This document shows positions 26,955-36,448 of a stretch of 64,000 bases of DNA, in pieces. How positions within the stretch are numbered: the first letter of the stretch is position 1; each line of letters begins with the position of its first letter. The stretch lies in contig NZ_CP110001.1 of NCBI RefSeq assembly GCF_025947185.1, positions 3,844,001-3,908,000 of the forward strand, written 5' to 3'. A model generated the notes under the pieces. The model did not search any database. It had not been told where the DNA came from and saw nothing but the letters and a program-made list of their open reading frames with translations. This stretch comes from Flavobacterium sp. N2038 (lineage in GTDB: Bacteria; Bacteroidota; Bacteroidia; Flavobacteriales; Flavobacteriaceae). Both the position numbers and the translations under genes were made by a program.

Positions 26955-29336
26955 ATGATTACAAAAAAAATCAGTTTCCTTCTACTTATTATATTGACTA
27001 CGTTCGCCTCCTTTTCTCAGGAAAAATTTACGCTAAGCGGTACTATAAAAGACTCCAAAAACAACGAAACCTTAATTGGTGTAAATATTTATCTTCCGTC
27101 CTTAAAAATTGGAACCACAACAAACGAATACGGATTCTATTCCCTTACAATTCCTAAAGGAGAACATCAAATTGAAATTACCTATGTTGGATACCAAACT
27201 CTTCAGCAAACTATCATTTTAAATCAAAACACTAAGAATAACTTTTCGCTAAACGAAGGCGGTGAAGAACTTCAGGAAGTTGTTATTACCGATAATAAAG
27301 GAAAAATCAATATCAAATCTCCTGAAATGAGTACCAATAAACTCTCTATTGCAACCATCAAAAAAATGCCGGTCGTTTTAGGTGAAGTTGACGTTCTCAA
27401 ATCAATCCTTTTGCTTCCCGGAGTTACCAATGCAGGAGAAGGCGCTTCGGGCTTTAATGTTCGTGGTGGCGGAGCAGATCAAAATTTAATCCTGCTGGAC
27501 GAAGCTACCATATTTAATTCATCACACGTTTTTGGGTTCTTCTCTGTTTTTAATCCTGATGCTATTAAAGATTTAAAACTATACAAAGGAGGAATTCCTG
27601 CCCGTTATGGCGGAAGAGCCTCGTCTGTTCTGGATATCTACCAAAAAGACGGCAGCAGTAAAGATTTTCATATGAATGGCGGAATTGGATTGATCTCGAG
27701 CCGAATCCTTGCAGAAGGGCCATTGGTAAAAGACAAAGGATCTTTCCTGATTGGCGGAAGAGCTTCTTATGCTCATTTATTTTTAAAATTATCAGAAGAT
27801 CAAAAAGATAATTCAGCGTATTTCTATGATTTAAACACCAAACTTAGTTATAAACTAAACGATAATAACAGCTTATATTTATCAGGGTATTTTGGTCGAG
27901 ATGTTTTTAGTCTGAATAAAAGCTTTTCTAATACTTACGGAAATTCAACTTTAAATCTTCGTTGGAATCATTTATACTCCAGTAAATTATTCTCAAACCT
28001 TTCTCTAATTTACAGCGATTATTACTATGGTCTAGATCTGGATTTTGTAGGTTTCAAATGGGATTCCGGAATTAAAAACTACAACTTAAAATACGATTTC
28101 AAACATTATATTTCAGACAAATTCAAACTTAATTACGGTCTAAGCGGTATCTATTACGACTTTAACCCGGGAACTATCAAACCAACCGGAGACGATTCCG
28201 GAATTAACCCCGATCAATTAGATAAAAAATATGCTTTTGAACCTTCTGTTTATCTGGATGCCGAAAATCAGCTTTCTAAAAAAATAACCGTTTCATACGG
28301 ATTGCGATACAGCCTTTTTTATCGTTTAGGAGCTTCTACTATTAATTATTACGAAAACAATAATCCTGTAATTTTTAATACCGATTTACAGATCTATGAA
28401 AAAGCAACACCAACTTCTACCCAGTATTTTGGTAAAAACAAAGTGATTCAGGACTATAATAATTTAGAGCCCCGTTTTGCTGTTTCATACCAGTTAAATG
28501 ATGATCAGTCTGTTAAAGCTAGTTACAACAGAATGGCACAATACCTTCAATTGATTTCGAATACCTCATCTCCTACTCCGCTTGATGTCTGGATGCCTAG
28601 TGACAATTATATAAAACCTCAAATTGCAGATCAGGTTGCATTAGGGTACTTTAGAAATATAAAAAACGGAGCTTATTCACTCGAAGTAGAAACCTACTAT
28701 AAGGAAATCAAAAACAGATTAGATTATATAGACGGTGCCGATTTAATTGCAAATGATGCCATAGAACAAGTTATTCTAAACGGACACATGAGAGCCTACG
28801 GTTTAGAAATCATGTTTAAGAAAAACGAAGGCAAATTTAATGGATGGATTTCATATACTTTATCAAAATCAGAGCAACAAACACCGGGAAGAACTCCGGA
28901 AGAAACCGGAATCAATAATGGACAATGGTACAGTTCTGCTTACGACAAAACTCATAATCTGGCGATTACCTCTGCTTATAATTTAAACGAAAAATGGTCA
29001 TTTGGTGCTAACTTTGCCTTACAATCCGGGCAGCCTGTTACGTACCCGAACGGACAATATGAGTATTTAGGAATTACGGTTCCGAGTTATGGCTTAAGAA
29101 ATGTGAATCGTCTGCCTGCTTATCATCACTTAGATGTTTCGGCCACTTTGACACCAAGAAAAAATAAAGACCGAAACTGGAAAGGCGAATGGGTTTTTAG
29201 TATTTACAACTTGTACAATCGTCATAATGCGGCTTCGATCAATTTCCGCCAAAATGTTGATACTGGCTCAAATGAAGCTGTACAAACCTCAATTTTCGGA
29301 ATTGTGCCGGCTGTTAGTTATAATTTTAAATTTTAA
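26955..29336 (+). CDS. TonB-dependent outer-membrane receptor, copy A
   Basis: I start at the ATG at 26955, because the paralogue at 30380 begins at the same point (MITKK); an upstream in-frame ATG at 26934 exists. The 793-residue protein has a signal peptide ending FASFSQ, then a carboxypeptidase-regulatory-like beta domain (about 20-105), a plug (PVVLGEVDVLKSILLLPGV, GFNVRGGGADQNLILLD), and a C-terminal beta-barrel ending VPAVSYNFKF. It should import an unknown ligand using TonB energy. The DUF4249 lipoprotein that follows is the usual partner. Confidence 0.92.
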   Translation: MITKKISFLLLIILTTFASFSQEKFTLSGTIKDSKNNETLIGVNIYLPSLKIGTTTNEYGFYSLTIPKGEHQIEITYVGYQTLQQTIILNQNTKNNFSLNEGGEELQEVVITDNKGKINIKSPEMSTNKLSIATIKKMPVVLGEVDVLKSILLLPGVTNAGEGASGFNVRGGGADQNLILLDEATIFNSSHVFGFFSVFNPDAIKDLKLYKGGIPARYGGRASSVLDIYQKDGSSKDFHMNGGIGLISSRILAEGPLVKDKGSFLIGGRASYAHLFLKLSEDQKDNSAYFYDLNTKLSYKLNDNNSLYLSGYFGRDVFSLNKSFSNTYGNSTLNLRWNHLYSSKLFSNLSLIYSDYYYGLDLDFVGFKWDSGIKNYNLKYDFKHYISDKFKLNYGLSGIYYDFNPGTIKPTGDDSGINPDQLDKKYAFEPSVYLDAENQLSKKITVSYGLRYSLFYRLGASTINYYENNNPVIFNTDLQIYEKATPTSTQYFGKNKVIQDYNNLEPRFAVSYQLNDDQSVKASYNRMAQYLQLISNTSSPTPLDVWMPSDNYIKPQIADQVALGYFRNIKNGAYSLEVETYYKEIKNRLDYIDGADLIANDAIEQVILNGHMRAYGLEIMFKKNEGKFNGWISYTLSKSEQQTPGRTPEETGINNGQWYSSAYDKTHNLAITSAYNLNEKWSFGANFALQSGQPVTYPNGQYEYLGITVPSYGLRNVNRLPAYHHLDVSATLTPRKNKDRNWKGEWVFSIYNLYNRHNAASINFRQNVDTGSNEAVQTSIFGIVPAVSYNFKF

Positions 29337-29370
29337 AACCATTTTCTTTCAAAGAAATAAAAGATATAGT

Positions 29371-30192
29371 ATGAAAAAAGCAGCCTTATTAATTGTGTTT
29401 TTTATATCCATTTTCTTCACCAGTTGTGAAGAAGTAGTTGATGTTGATCTGGATACAGCGCCACCAAAACTAGTCATCGAAGCAGCAATAAACTGGCAAA
29501 AAGGAACAACAGGAAGTGACCAAATAATAAAATTAACTACTACAACCGGTTATTTTGAAAATACAATTCCAACTGTTTCCGGTGCAATTGTTTATATAGA
29601 AAATAGCAAAAACGAAAGATTCAATTTTATAGAAGTTAAAAAAACCGGCAGATATACTTGTATTAATTTCGCACCGGTAATTGATGAACAATATACGCTG
29701 ACCGTAGTTAGCAGAGGAAGTAGATATATCGCAACTGAAACTTTAAAATCGGTAGCGCCAATTACACGAATAGAACAAAATAATGAAGGTGGATTTACTG
29801 GAAAAGACATTGAAATAAAAGCATTCTACACTGATCCTGCCAACGAAGATAACTTCTATTTGTTTAAATATACATATCCTAACAAAGTTACATCGAGCTA
29901 TTATGTATCTGAAGACAAATTCTACCAGGGAAATGAAATTTTTAGCAGTTCAGATGATGAAGATTTAAAACCAGGCGGTGAAATTGAAATCACACATTAC
30001 GGCATTTCAAAACAATATTACAATTACATGAATATTTTGGTCAGTATTGCCGGCAGTAATGTTGGAGGTCCTTTTCAGTCACCTCCTGCAACCGTAAAAG
30101 GAAATATTGTCAATGTAACTAATAAAGAGAATTATCCGTTAGGCTATTTTTCATTAAGTGAAATTGATTCCCAAAAATATCTTATTAAATAA
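29371..30192 (+). CDS. DUF4249 outer-membrane lipoprotein, copy A
   Basis: The frame opens upstream inside the receptor gene, but the ATG at 29371 gives a clear lipoprotein signal (FFISIFFTSC) and matches the paralogue. The 273-residue protein starts EEVVDVDLDTAPPKLVIEAAINW, the DUF4249 N-terminal pattern, followed by beta-rich sequence (TISGAIVYI-like VSGAIVYIEN, YTLTVVSRGSRYIATETLKSVAPI). Probably surface-exposed and working with the TonB receptor 34 bases upstream. Ligand unknown. Confidence 0.9.
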   Translation: MKKAALLIVFFISIFFTSCEEVVDVDLDTAPPKLVIEAAINWQKGTTGSDQIIKLTTTTGYFENTIPTVSGAIVYIENSKNERFNFIEVKKTGRYTCINFAPVIDEQYTLTVVSRGSRYIATETLKSVAPITRIEQNNEGGFTGKDIEIKAFYTDPANEDNFYLFKYTYPNKVTSSYYVSEDKFYQGNEIFSSSDDEDLKPGGEIEITHYGISKQYYNYMNILVSIAGSNVGGPFQSPPATVKGNIVNVTNKENYPLGYFSLSEIDSQKYLIK

Positions 30193-30233
30193 AAAAAAAT
30201 GTAAATTGTTAATTCGTATTACAAAAAACAAGG

Positions 30234-30261
30234 GGTAAGCTAAAAAGCTTGCCTTTTTTTA
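30234..30261 (+). terminator. Terminator after module A
   Basis: Stem GGTAAGC / GCTTGCC (with one G-U pair) followed by seven T. It separates the two duplicated modules. Confidence 0.75.
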
Positions 30262-30342
30262 TACTTTTTAAACAAAGTCCTCATTTTTGGCAAATCGTAT
30301 TATCTATTTGCTTTTTGAATAACAAAATGTAGTATTTTTCTT

Positions 30343-30350
30343 TAATTTTG
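30343..30350 (+). promoter_or_regulatory. -7 box TAATTTTG for module B
   Basis: TAnnTTTG match 29 bases before the start of the second receptor. A TTTG at 30314-30317 is a possible -33 with a long (25-base) spacer. Confidence 0.55.
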
Positions 30351-30379
30351 TAAGTAACACATACCTCAAATCTTACAAA

Positions 30380-32797
30380 ATGATTACCAAAAAAAAGGCT
30401 TTAATTATTGTAATTCTTATTACTTTTTTATCATTTGGCCAAAAAAAAATTACCCTGAGTGGTACTATATCAGATTTCGCAACAAAAGAAACATTAACAG
30501 GGGTCGGTATTTCTATTCCCGCCCTCAGAATAAATGCTTTAACTTATGTTAATGGCTTTTATTCGATAGAAATTCCAAAAGGAGAATATCAGGTTGAAAT
30601 CAATTATGCAAATTATCAGCCATTAGAAAAAACCATTTCCGTAACGGCAAATACAAAGCTCAATTTTTTACTAAAAAGAATAGAGCAACCTGAACCAGAG
30701 CAACTTCAGGAAATAATTATTACCGCAAATCCGGCAAAAGCCAATACGCGTTCGCCTGAAATGAGTGTCAATAAACTTACAGTCTCAACCATAAAAAAAA
30801 TGCCTGTTGTAATGGGTGAAGTCGATGTATTGAAATCCATTTTATTGCTTCCCGGTGTTACAAATGCAGGCGAAGGAGCATCCGGTTTTAACGTTCGTGG
30901 CGGCGGAGCAGATCAAAATCTGATTTTGCTTGACGAAGCTATAATTTTTAATTCATCGCACGTATTTGGTTTTTTCTCTGTATTTAATGCCGATGTGCTA
31001 AAGGATTTAAAATTATACAAAGGTGGAGTTCCTGCACGATTTGGCGGCAGGGCATCTTCTGTATTAGAAGTTCAGCAAAAAGATGGTAATAACCAGAATA
31101 TAAACATAGACGGAGGAATAGGATTAATTGCAAGCCGCCTTTTGGTTGAAGGCCCAATTGTAAAAAGCAAAGGATCGTTCCTCATTGGCGGAAGAAGTTC
31201 TTATGCCCATTTGTTTTTAAAACTTTCTGAGGAAGACAAAAACAAAACTGCTTATTTCTATGATCTAAATGCCAAAGTAACCTACAAACTCGATGAAAAT
31301 GATCACTTATACATTTCAGGCTATTATGGCCGCGATCTGTTTAGTATAAACGAAAGTTTTACCAATAGTTATGGTAATACAACAGCCAATTTTCGCTGGA
31401 GCCATAGATTTTCAGACCACTTATCTTCAAACTTATCTCTGGTATACAGCAATTATTTTTACGGTCTTGATCTGGATTTAGTGGGTTTTAAATGGATCAC
31501 AGGAATCCAGAATTATAGCCTTAAATATGATTTTAAAAATTATGTTTCGGATAATTATAAACTGAATTATGGTTTAAGTGGAATTTACTATCTATTCAAT
31601 CCAGGAACGCTAAGACCTCTAAATGCCGAATCTCCAATTAATGCTGATCAATTAGACAAAAAATACGCATTTGAACCCGCCTTATACCTTGATGCAGAAA
31701 CTAAACTTAGTGAAAAATTTACCTTTTCGTACGGATTGCGCTATAGTATGTTTTATCGTTTAGGTGCATCGACTGTGAATCTATATAATGACAATAATCC
31801 GCTGCTCTATAATTCGGCACTGCAAATTTATCAAAAGGCAACTCCCATAGCAACAGAGTACTATGCTAAGAATAAATTGATTTATAGTTATGATAATTTT
31901 GAACCTCGTTTTTCTTTAGGATATCAATTAAACGAAAACCAGGCCCTAAAAGTAAGTTATAACAGAATGGTGCAATACTTACAGCTAATATCAAATACAT
32001 CATCCCCTTCTCCGCTTGATATCTGGATGCCCAGCGACCAATACATAAAACCGCAGCTTGCAGATCAGATTGCTTTGGGATATTTTAAAAACTTCAATAA
32101 CGGAGCTTATTCGCTGGAAGTAGAAACGTATTTAAAAAAAATCAGAAACAGGCTTGATTATATTGATGGAGCAAATTTACTGGCAAACAATGCCATTGAA
32201 CAAGTTATCCTGAATGGAAAAATGCGTTCTTACGGACTTGAAATTTTGTTTAAAAAAAATCTGGGAAAACTTAACGGATGGGTATCTTACACCTTATCAA
32301 AATCACAACAACAAACCCCTGGCAGAACACCACAGGAAACAGGAATTAATAACGGACAATGGTACAGCTCAGTCTATGATAAACTTCATGATTTGTCAAT
32401 TACCTCAAGTTATAATCTAAATAAAAAATGGTCATTCGGGATGAATTTTGCGCTACAATCCGGACAACCGGTTACATACCCAAATGCACAATATGATTAC
32501 TTAGGAATAAAAATACCAAGTTATGGTTTGCGTAACGAGAACAGATTACCGGCTTACCATCACCTGGATATTTCGGCAACATTAGTTCCTAAACAAAGCA
32601 GGGAAAGAAGCTGGAAAGGCGAATGGGTTTTTAGTATTTATAATTTGTACAACCGCCATAATGCAGCCTCTATAAATTTCAGACAAAATGTAGACACAGG
32701 ATATAACGAAGCCGTAAAAACCTATATGTTCGGGATTGTTCCTTCTGTAAGTTACAATTTTAAATTCCCTTCAAAAAAACCAAACAGTACTTTATAA
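30380..32797 (+). CDS. TonB-dependent outer-membrane receptor, copy B
   Basis: An 805-residue paralogue of copy A. The plug is almost identical (MPVVMGEVDVLKSILLLPG, GFNVRGGGADQNLILLDEA), as is the barrel end (WVFSIYNLYNRHNAASINF). The beta-domain after the signal peptide (LITFLSFGQ) is more divergent. Copy B has a short Pro/Glu insert after the beta domain (RIEQPEPEQLQE) and an extra C-terminal tail (PSKKPNSTL). The divergent N-terminal part suggests different partners or signals; the barrel differences are spread out. Confidence 0.92.
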   Translation: MITKKKALIIVILITFLSFGQKKITLSGTISDFATKETLTGVGISIPALRINALTYVNGFYSIEIPKGEYQVEINYANYQPLEKTISVTANTKLNFLLKRIEQPEPEQLQEIIITANPAKANTRSPEMSVNKLTVSTIKKMPVVMGEVDVLKSILLLPGVTNAGEGASGFNVRGGGADQNLILLDEAIIFNSSHVFGFFSVFNADVLKDLKLYKGGVPARFGGRASSVLEVQQKDGNNQNINIDGGIGLIASRLLVEGPIVKSKGSFLIGGRSSYAHLFLKLSEEDKNKTAYFYDLNAKVTYKLDENDHLYISGYYGRDLFSINESFTNSYGNTTANFRWSHRFSDHLSSNLSLVYSNYFYGLDLDLVGFKWITGIQNYSLKYDFKNYVSDNYKLNYGLSGIYYLFNPGTLRPLNAESPINADQLDKKYAFEPALYLDAETKLSEKFTFSYGLRYSMFYRLGASTVNLYNDNNPLLYNSALQIYQKATPIATEYYAKNKLIYSYDNFEPRFSLGYQLNENQALKVSYNRMVQYLQLISNTSSPSPLDIWMPSDQYIKPQLADQIALGYFKNFNNGAYSLEVETYLKKIRNRLDYIDGANLLANNAIEQVILNGKMRSYGLEILFKKNLGKLNGWVSYTLSKSQQQTPGRTPQETGINNGQWYSSVYDKLHDLSITSSYNLNKKWSFGMNFALQSGQPVTYPNAQYDYLGIKIPSYGLRNENRLPAYHHLDISATLVPKQSRERSWKGEWVFSIYNLYNRHNAASINFRQNVDTGYNEAVKTYMFGIVPSVSYNFKFPSKKPNSTL

Positions 32798-32835
32798 AAG
32801 TTCCATCATTCTATTCTTAATACAATTCATTTATT

Positions 32836-33657
32836 ATGAAAAAATTCCGTATATTATTTTTAGTTTTATCGGCTTTTTCTTTTGCAAGCTGTGAAGAAGT
32901 CGTTGATGTTAATTTAAAAACAGCTCAGCCACAATTGGTTATTTCGGCCGCCATTCAATGGGAAAAAGGTACGGAAGGAAACCGGCAAGTAATAAAACTC
33001 TCCACCACATCAAACTACTTTGACAATGAAATTCCGGCTGTTTCCGGCGCTACAATTTATGTAACAAACAGTGACCAGGAAATATTCAATTTTATTGAAG
33101 ATTCTGATACAGGAGAATACATTTGTACTAATTTTAAACCTGTACTTAACGAAACCTATACTCTGGTAATCAACAATGCAGGCAATACTTATACCGCAAC
33201 CGAAACCTTAAAATCAGTGGCTCCCATTACCAAAATTGTACAAAACAACAATGGTAGTATTACTAAGGATAAAATTGAAGTAAAAGCCTATTTTATTGAT
33301 CCTCCCGATCAAAAAAATTATTATTTTTATAGTTACCAATATTCTAATAGGCCTACCGGAAATCATTCTGCAGAAGAAGATCGTTTTTTTCAGGGCAATG
33401 AATTTTTCAGCGTTTCTTATAACGACGAATTAAAAGAAGGCGATCAGGTTGAAATTCAACATAGCGGAATTTCCGAAGATTATTATAATTATCTTTGTAT
33501 CATAATAAGTCTGGCTGGTGAAAGTGGACGTTTGCCATTTCAATCTCCTCCTGCACCGGTAAGAGGAAACATTCTGAATATAACAAACAGCAACGATCAT
33601 CCGTTAGGTTTTTTTTCGCTAAGTGAAACCGATTCCCGAAAATATACAATTCAATAA
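32836..33657 (+). CDS. DUF4249 outer-membrane lipoprotein, copy B
   Basis: A 273-residue paralogue, the same length as copy A, with lipobox FSFASC and the same opening (EEVVDVNLKTAQPQLVISAAIQW). Conserved blocks are TETLKSVAPIT and PFQSPPAPVRGNI. It is 38 bases after receptor B. Loop regions differ from copy A (for example DPPDQKNYYFYSYQYSNRP), which may alter ligand binding. Confidence 0.9.
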   Translation: MKKFRILFLVLSAFSFASCEEVVDVNLKTAQPQLVISAAIQWEKGTEGNRQVIKLSTTSNYFDNEIPAVSGATIYVTNSDQEIFNFIEDSDTGEYICTNFKPVLNETYTLVINNAGNTYTATETLKSVAPITKIVQNNNGSITKDKIEVKAYFIDPPDQKNYYFYSYQYSNRPTGNHSAEEDRFFQGNEFFSVSYNDELKEGDQVEIQHSGISEDYYNYLCIIISLAGESGRLPFQSPPAPVRGNILNITNSNDHPLGFFSLSETDSRKYTIQ

Positions 33658-33667
33658 ACATGCTCAA

Positions 33668-34150
33668 ATGGAAGCTCACATAAAAATCTTAACCGAGAAA
33701 AAATTAATCGGGAAACACATTTTAATGTCATTTATGGAAAATAAAACCTTTCAGTTATGGAGTAATTTTATGCCCAGACGAAAGGAAATCGAAAATACGA
33801 TAGACCATATTTTATATTCCTTGGAAGTATTTTCTGCAAATCATTTTGACAATTTTGACCCAAATGATAATTTTCAAAAATGGGCTGCAGTTGAAGTTAA
33901 AAACTTTGACGAGATACCACCGGAGATGGAAACTTTAATAATCCCTACCGGAATATATGCTGTTTTCCTTCACAAAGGATCACAAGCGGAAGCGCATACC
34001 ACTTATCACAATATTTTTACACAATGGCTGCCTAATTCTGACTATACGGTAGACGACAGACCGCATTTTGCCGTAATGGATGAAAGATATAAAAAAGACG
34101 ATCCAACCTCTGAAGAAGAAATATGGATTCCGATAAAAAGTAAAAATTAA
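33668..34150 (+). CDS. GyrI-like small-molecule-binding protein
   Basis: I take the ATG at 33668, 10 bases after the previous stop, not the GTG at 33623 inside the lipoprotein gene. The 160-residue protein has no HTH and consists of one GyrI-like/AraC effector-binding fold (VEVKNFDEIPPEMETLIIPTGIYAVFLHKGSQAEAHTTYHNIFTQWLPNSDYTVDDRPHFAVMDERY). An acidic end reads EEEIWIPIK. Stand-alone GyrI-like proteins bind hydrophobic or cationic small molecules. It may be co-transcribed with module B. Confidence 0.82.
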   Translation: MEAHIKILTEKKLIGKHILMSFMENKTFQLWSNFMPRRKEIENTIDHILYSLEVFSANHFDNFDPNDNFQKWAAVEVKNFDEIPPEMETLIIPTGIYAVFLHKGSQAEAHTTYHNIFTQWLPNSDYTVDDRPHFAVMDERYKKDDPTSEEEIWIPIKSKN

Positions 34151-34154
34151 TATC

Positions 34155-34598
34155 ATGATCGAAACACTAAAATCACTTTACAATAGAGATCTGAACAAAC
34201 TGAAGGTAGAAATTGAATCATACCAAAATGAAAAATCACTTTGGATTATCGATAAAAATATATCCAATTCGGCAGGAAATCTTTGTCTTCATTTAATTGG
34301 AAACCTCAACACTTATGTTGGTGCAGAATTAGGAAAAACAGGTTACGTTAGAGATCGTCCTTTAGAATTTTCATTAAAAGACATTTCAAAATCAGAATTA
34401 ATTTCCAAAATTGAAAACACAATTCTTGTTGTAAACAATGTTCTTGATACTCTAACCGAAGAAGATTTAAAAGTTATTTATCCTCAAATCGTTTTTGAAA
34501 AAGAAATGACAACCGGATTCTTTCTGGTTCATCTCTCAACACATTTAGCCTACCATTTAGGCCAGATTAATTATCACCGCAGATTACTGGACTTCTGA
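34155..34598 (+). CDS. DinB/DUF1572 family protein
   Basis: A 147-residue four-helix-bundle protein of the DinB/YfiT-like superfamily. The likely metal ligands are the His in LCLHLIGNLN and the His residues in HLSTHLAYHLGQINYHRR. Such proteins are often thiol-transferases or of unknown role. It starts 4 bases after the GyrI-like gene, suggesting one transcript. Confidence 0.85.
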   Translation: MIETLKSLYNRDLNKLKVEIESYQNEKSLWIIDKNISNSAGNLCLHLIGNLNTYVGAELGKTGYVRDRPLEFSLKDISKSELISKIENTILVVNNVLDTLTEEDLKVIYPQIVFEKEMTTGFFLVHLSTHLAYHLGQINYHRRLLDF

Positions 34599-34650
34599 TC
34601 CACTATCAAAAAATCTAAATTCTAAATTCAGAAATCTAAAATTGTAAACG

Positions 34651-34658
34651 TACCTTTG
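34651..34658 (+). promoter_or_regulatory. -7 box TACCTTTG for thiamine pyrophosphokinase
   Basis: Exact TAnnTTTG, 22 bases before the start codon. Confidence 0.6.
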
Positions 34659-34680
34659 CTCCACATTCAATAAAATTCAT

Positions 34681-35343
34681 ATGTCATCACACCATATAGT
34701 TCGCGACGATCAGGAACCCGCTTTAATAATTGCAAATGGCGCGGCCTGTGATCCCGAATTATTAGGACAATTGCTTGAGTGGTCTCCACTGGTTATCGTT
34801 CTGGATTCAGCCATGGAAAGAGTTGTTGAATTAGGCATTAAGGTAGATGTCCTTTTAGGAGATTTTGATCGTGGTTTCGACCCTGAAATTTATAAAACGT
34901 CACAATATCCTATCGAAATTGTGCACACACCGGATCAGGATAAAACAGATCTTGAAAAAGCTCTGGATTACTTAATAAAAAGAAAAATCCCTGCTGTAAA
35001 TGTAATCTGGGCAACCGGAAGACGTGCAGATCACACGATCACAAATCTTACGAATATTGTTCGTTACCGTGATTTAATAAAAATCGTAATTCTCGACGAT
35101 CATTCCAAAATCTTTTTGCTGCCAACGAAATTTGAAAAATGGTATACCGCAAAAACTCCAATTTCCCTGATTCCAATTGGCGTTGTAAATGGTATTTATT
35201 CAATCAATTTAGAATATCCGCTTCAAAATGATACTTTAACAATGGGCTACAGAACCGGAAGCAGTAATTCTGTCAAAGAAGACGGGCTTGTAACTATTAC
35301 ACATCAAAACGGTGATCTGCTTTTGATGGAATGTTTTGATTAA
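34681..35343 (+). CDS. thiN: Thiamine pyrophosphokinase
   Basis: A 220-residue protein that transfers pyrophosphate from ATP to thiamine, making ThDP. Evidence: ALIIANGAACDPELL, the metal-binding LLGDFDRG, DQDKTDLEKALDYL and the substrate motif GRRADHTITNL, then a beta-sandwich end (RTGSSNSVKEDGLVTITH). Full length. No other thiamine gene is nearby and no TPP riboswitch is apparent upstream. Confidence 0.9.
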   Translation: MSSHHIVRDDQEPALIIANGAACDPELLGQLLEWSPLVIVLDSAMERVVELGIKVDVLLGDFDRGFDPEIYKTSQYPIEIVHTPDQDKTDLEKALDYLIKRKIPAVNVIWATGRRADHTITNLTNIVRYRDLIKIVILDDHSKIFLLPTKFEKWYTAKTPISLIPIGVVNGIYSINLEYPLQNDTLTMGYRTGSSNSVKEDGLVTITHQNGDLLLMECFD

Positions 35344-35481
35344 TATTATCTTAAACAAAGTCTTTTTTTTGTAGCAAAAAAGATTATTTAATATTTTTAC
35401 TAAATATTGGCAATTGAAAAAGAACACATATTCAATCTTGACATAGTAGATATTATACAGCAATATATTAAGTCAAAACTA

Positions 35482-36363
35482 ATGAAACATCATTTTGGAG
35501 ATTTTTTGGATAGAACAGGGGATTATTGGACAACAATTCCAAATAGAGAAAGATTTGCGTTTATTGCAGATTTTGAAATCGCAAACAAAGACGAAGTAAA
35601 AATTCTGACTATAAACAAATCCCAAGACAAAATTTATTGGGAACAAATTTTTGACTGTCCAAATCTTGAAGAATTAACACTTCATGATCCAACCAAAGAA
35701 CAGGTTCAAGCAATCCGTAAGTTAACAAACATTAAAAGATTAAGAATAACTTTTTTCAGAACCCCTGACATTGAATTTATCAGGGACTTTATCAATTTAG
35801 AAGAACTAATTCTTGAATATGTTTCTGGATTTTCAGATTTAACGCCATTAAAGAAATTAAAAAAACTAAAATCCGTTCACTTTGAAAATTTAAGAAGAGT
35901 AACTGACTTTAGTGGATTATCTGAAATGGAAAGCTTAAGATATATCTATATAAGTGGAACTTTAGATTGGAATCAACCAATTGAAAATCTCGACTTTTTA
36001 AGCGAGGTTCCTAATTTGGAAATTCTTTGTATGGGCTTTGGAGTTAAAATAGTAAATACAACATACCCTATTTTCAAATCATTAGTTAAGAACAAAAAAA
36101 TTAAGAAATTAAGATTAGGTAGAGCTTTTTGTAGCTTAGAAGACTACGCGTTCGTTGAAGTATTATTTGGAAAAGAAAATATTGTTTATTTTGACAATAG
36201 TCCTGTTGAACTTTTCTTTAAAAATGAGCAAAGAATTGAATTTTTAGGAAAAGGAATGCGAAGTATATCTTCAGAAAATTCAAATGAAAAATGTGAAGAA
36301 ATTACTCAAAAATATGAAAAAATGAAAATAAAAGCGACAGAGTATTTATTAAGCTACTCTTAA
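35482..36363 (+). CDS. Leucine-rich-repeat protein of unknown function
   Basis: I start at the ATG at 35482 (MKHHFGDFLDRTGDYWT), because the preceding 25 codons, opened by a TTG at 35407, look like untranslated leader. The 293-residue protein has no signal peptide. From about residue 55 there are five or so irregular LRR-like units (CPNLEELTLHD, LTNIKRLRITFF, FINLEELILEY, LKKLKSVHFENL, MESLRYIYISG, VPNLEILCMGF). LRRs usually bind proteins. It is isolated and AT-rich; an immunity or adaptor role is possible but unsupported. Confidence 0.7.
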   Translation: MKHHFGDFLDRTGDYWTTIPNRERFAFIADFEIANKDEVKILTINKSQDKIYWEQIFDCPNLEELTLHDPTKEQVQAIRKLTNIKRLRITFFRTPDIEFIRDFINLEELILEYVSGFSDLTPLKKLKKLKSVHFENLRRVTDFSGLSEMESLRYIYISGTLDWNQPIENLDFLSEVPNLEILCMGFGVKIVNTTYPIFKSLVKNKKIKKLRLGRAFCSLEDYAFVEVLFGKENIVYFDNSPVELFFKNEQRIEFLGKGMRSISSENSNEKCEEITQKYEKMKIKATEYLLSYS

Positions 36364-36424
36364 TGATAAGCTTTTATAATTGATTTGAGCAATAGAATAA
36401 AATCTTTTCCAAAAAAGGAATACC

Positions 36425-36432
36425 TATCTTTG
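36425..36432 (+). promoter_or_regulatory. -7 box TATCTTTG for rlmF
   Basis: Exact TAnnTTTG, 16 bases before the rlmF start. Confidence 0.6.
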
Positions 36433-36448
36433 CACTCAAATTCACAAA

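Noticed and set aside
34599..34680. Possible TPP riboswitch before thiamine pyrophosphokinase
   Set aside because: The gap is 82 bases and lacks the conserved CTGAGA and ACCTGA-type elements; a simple promoter is seen instead.
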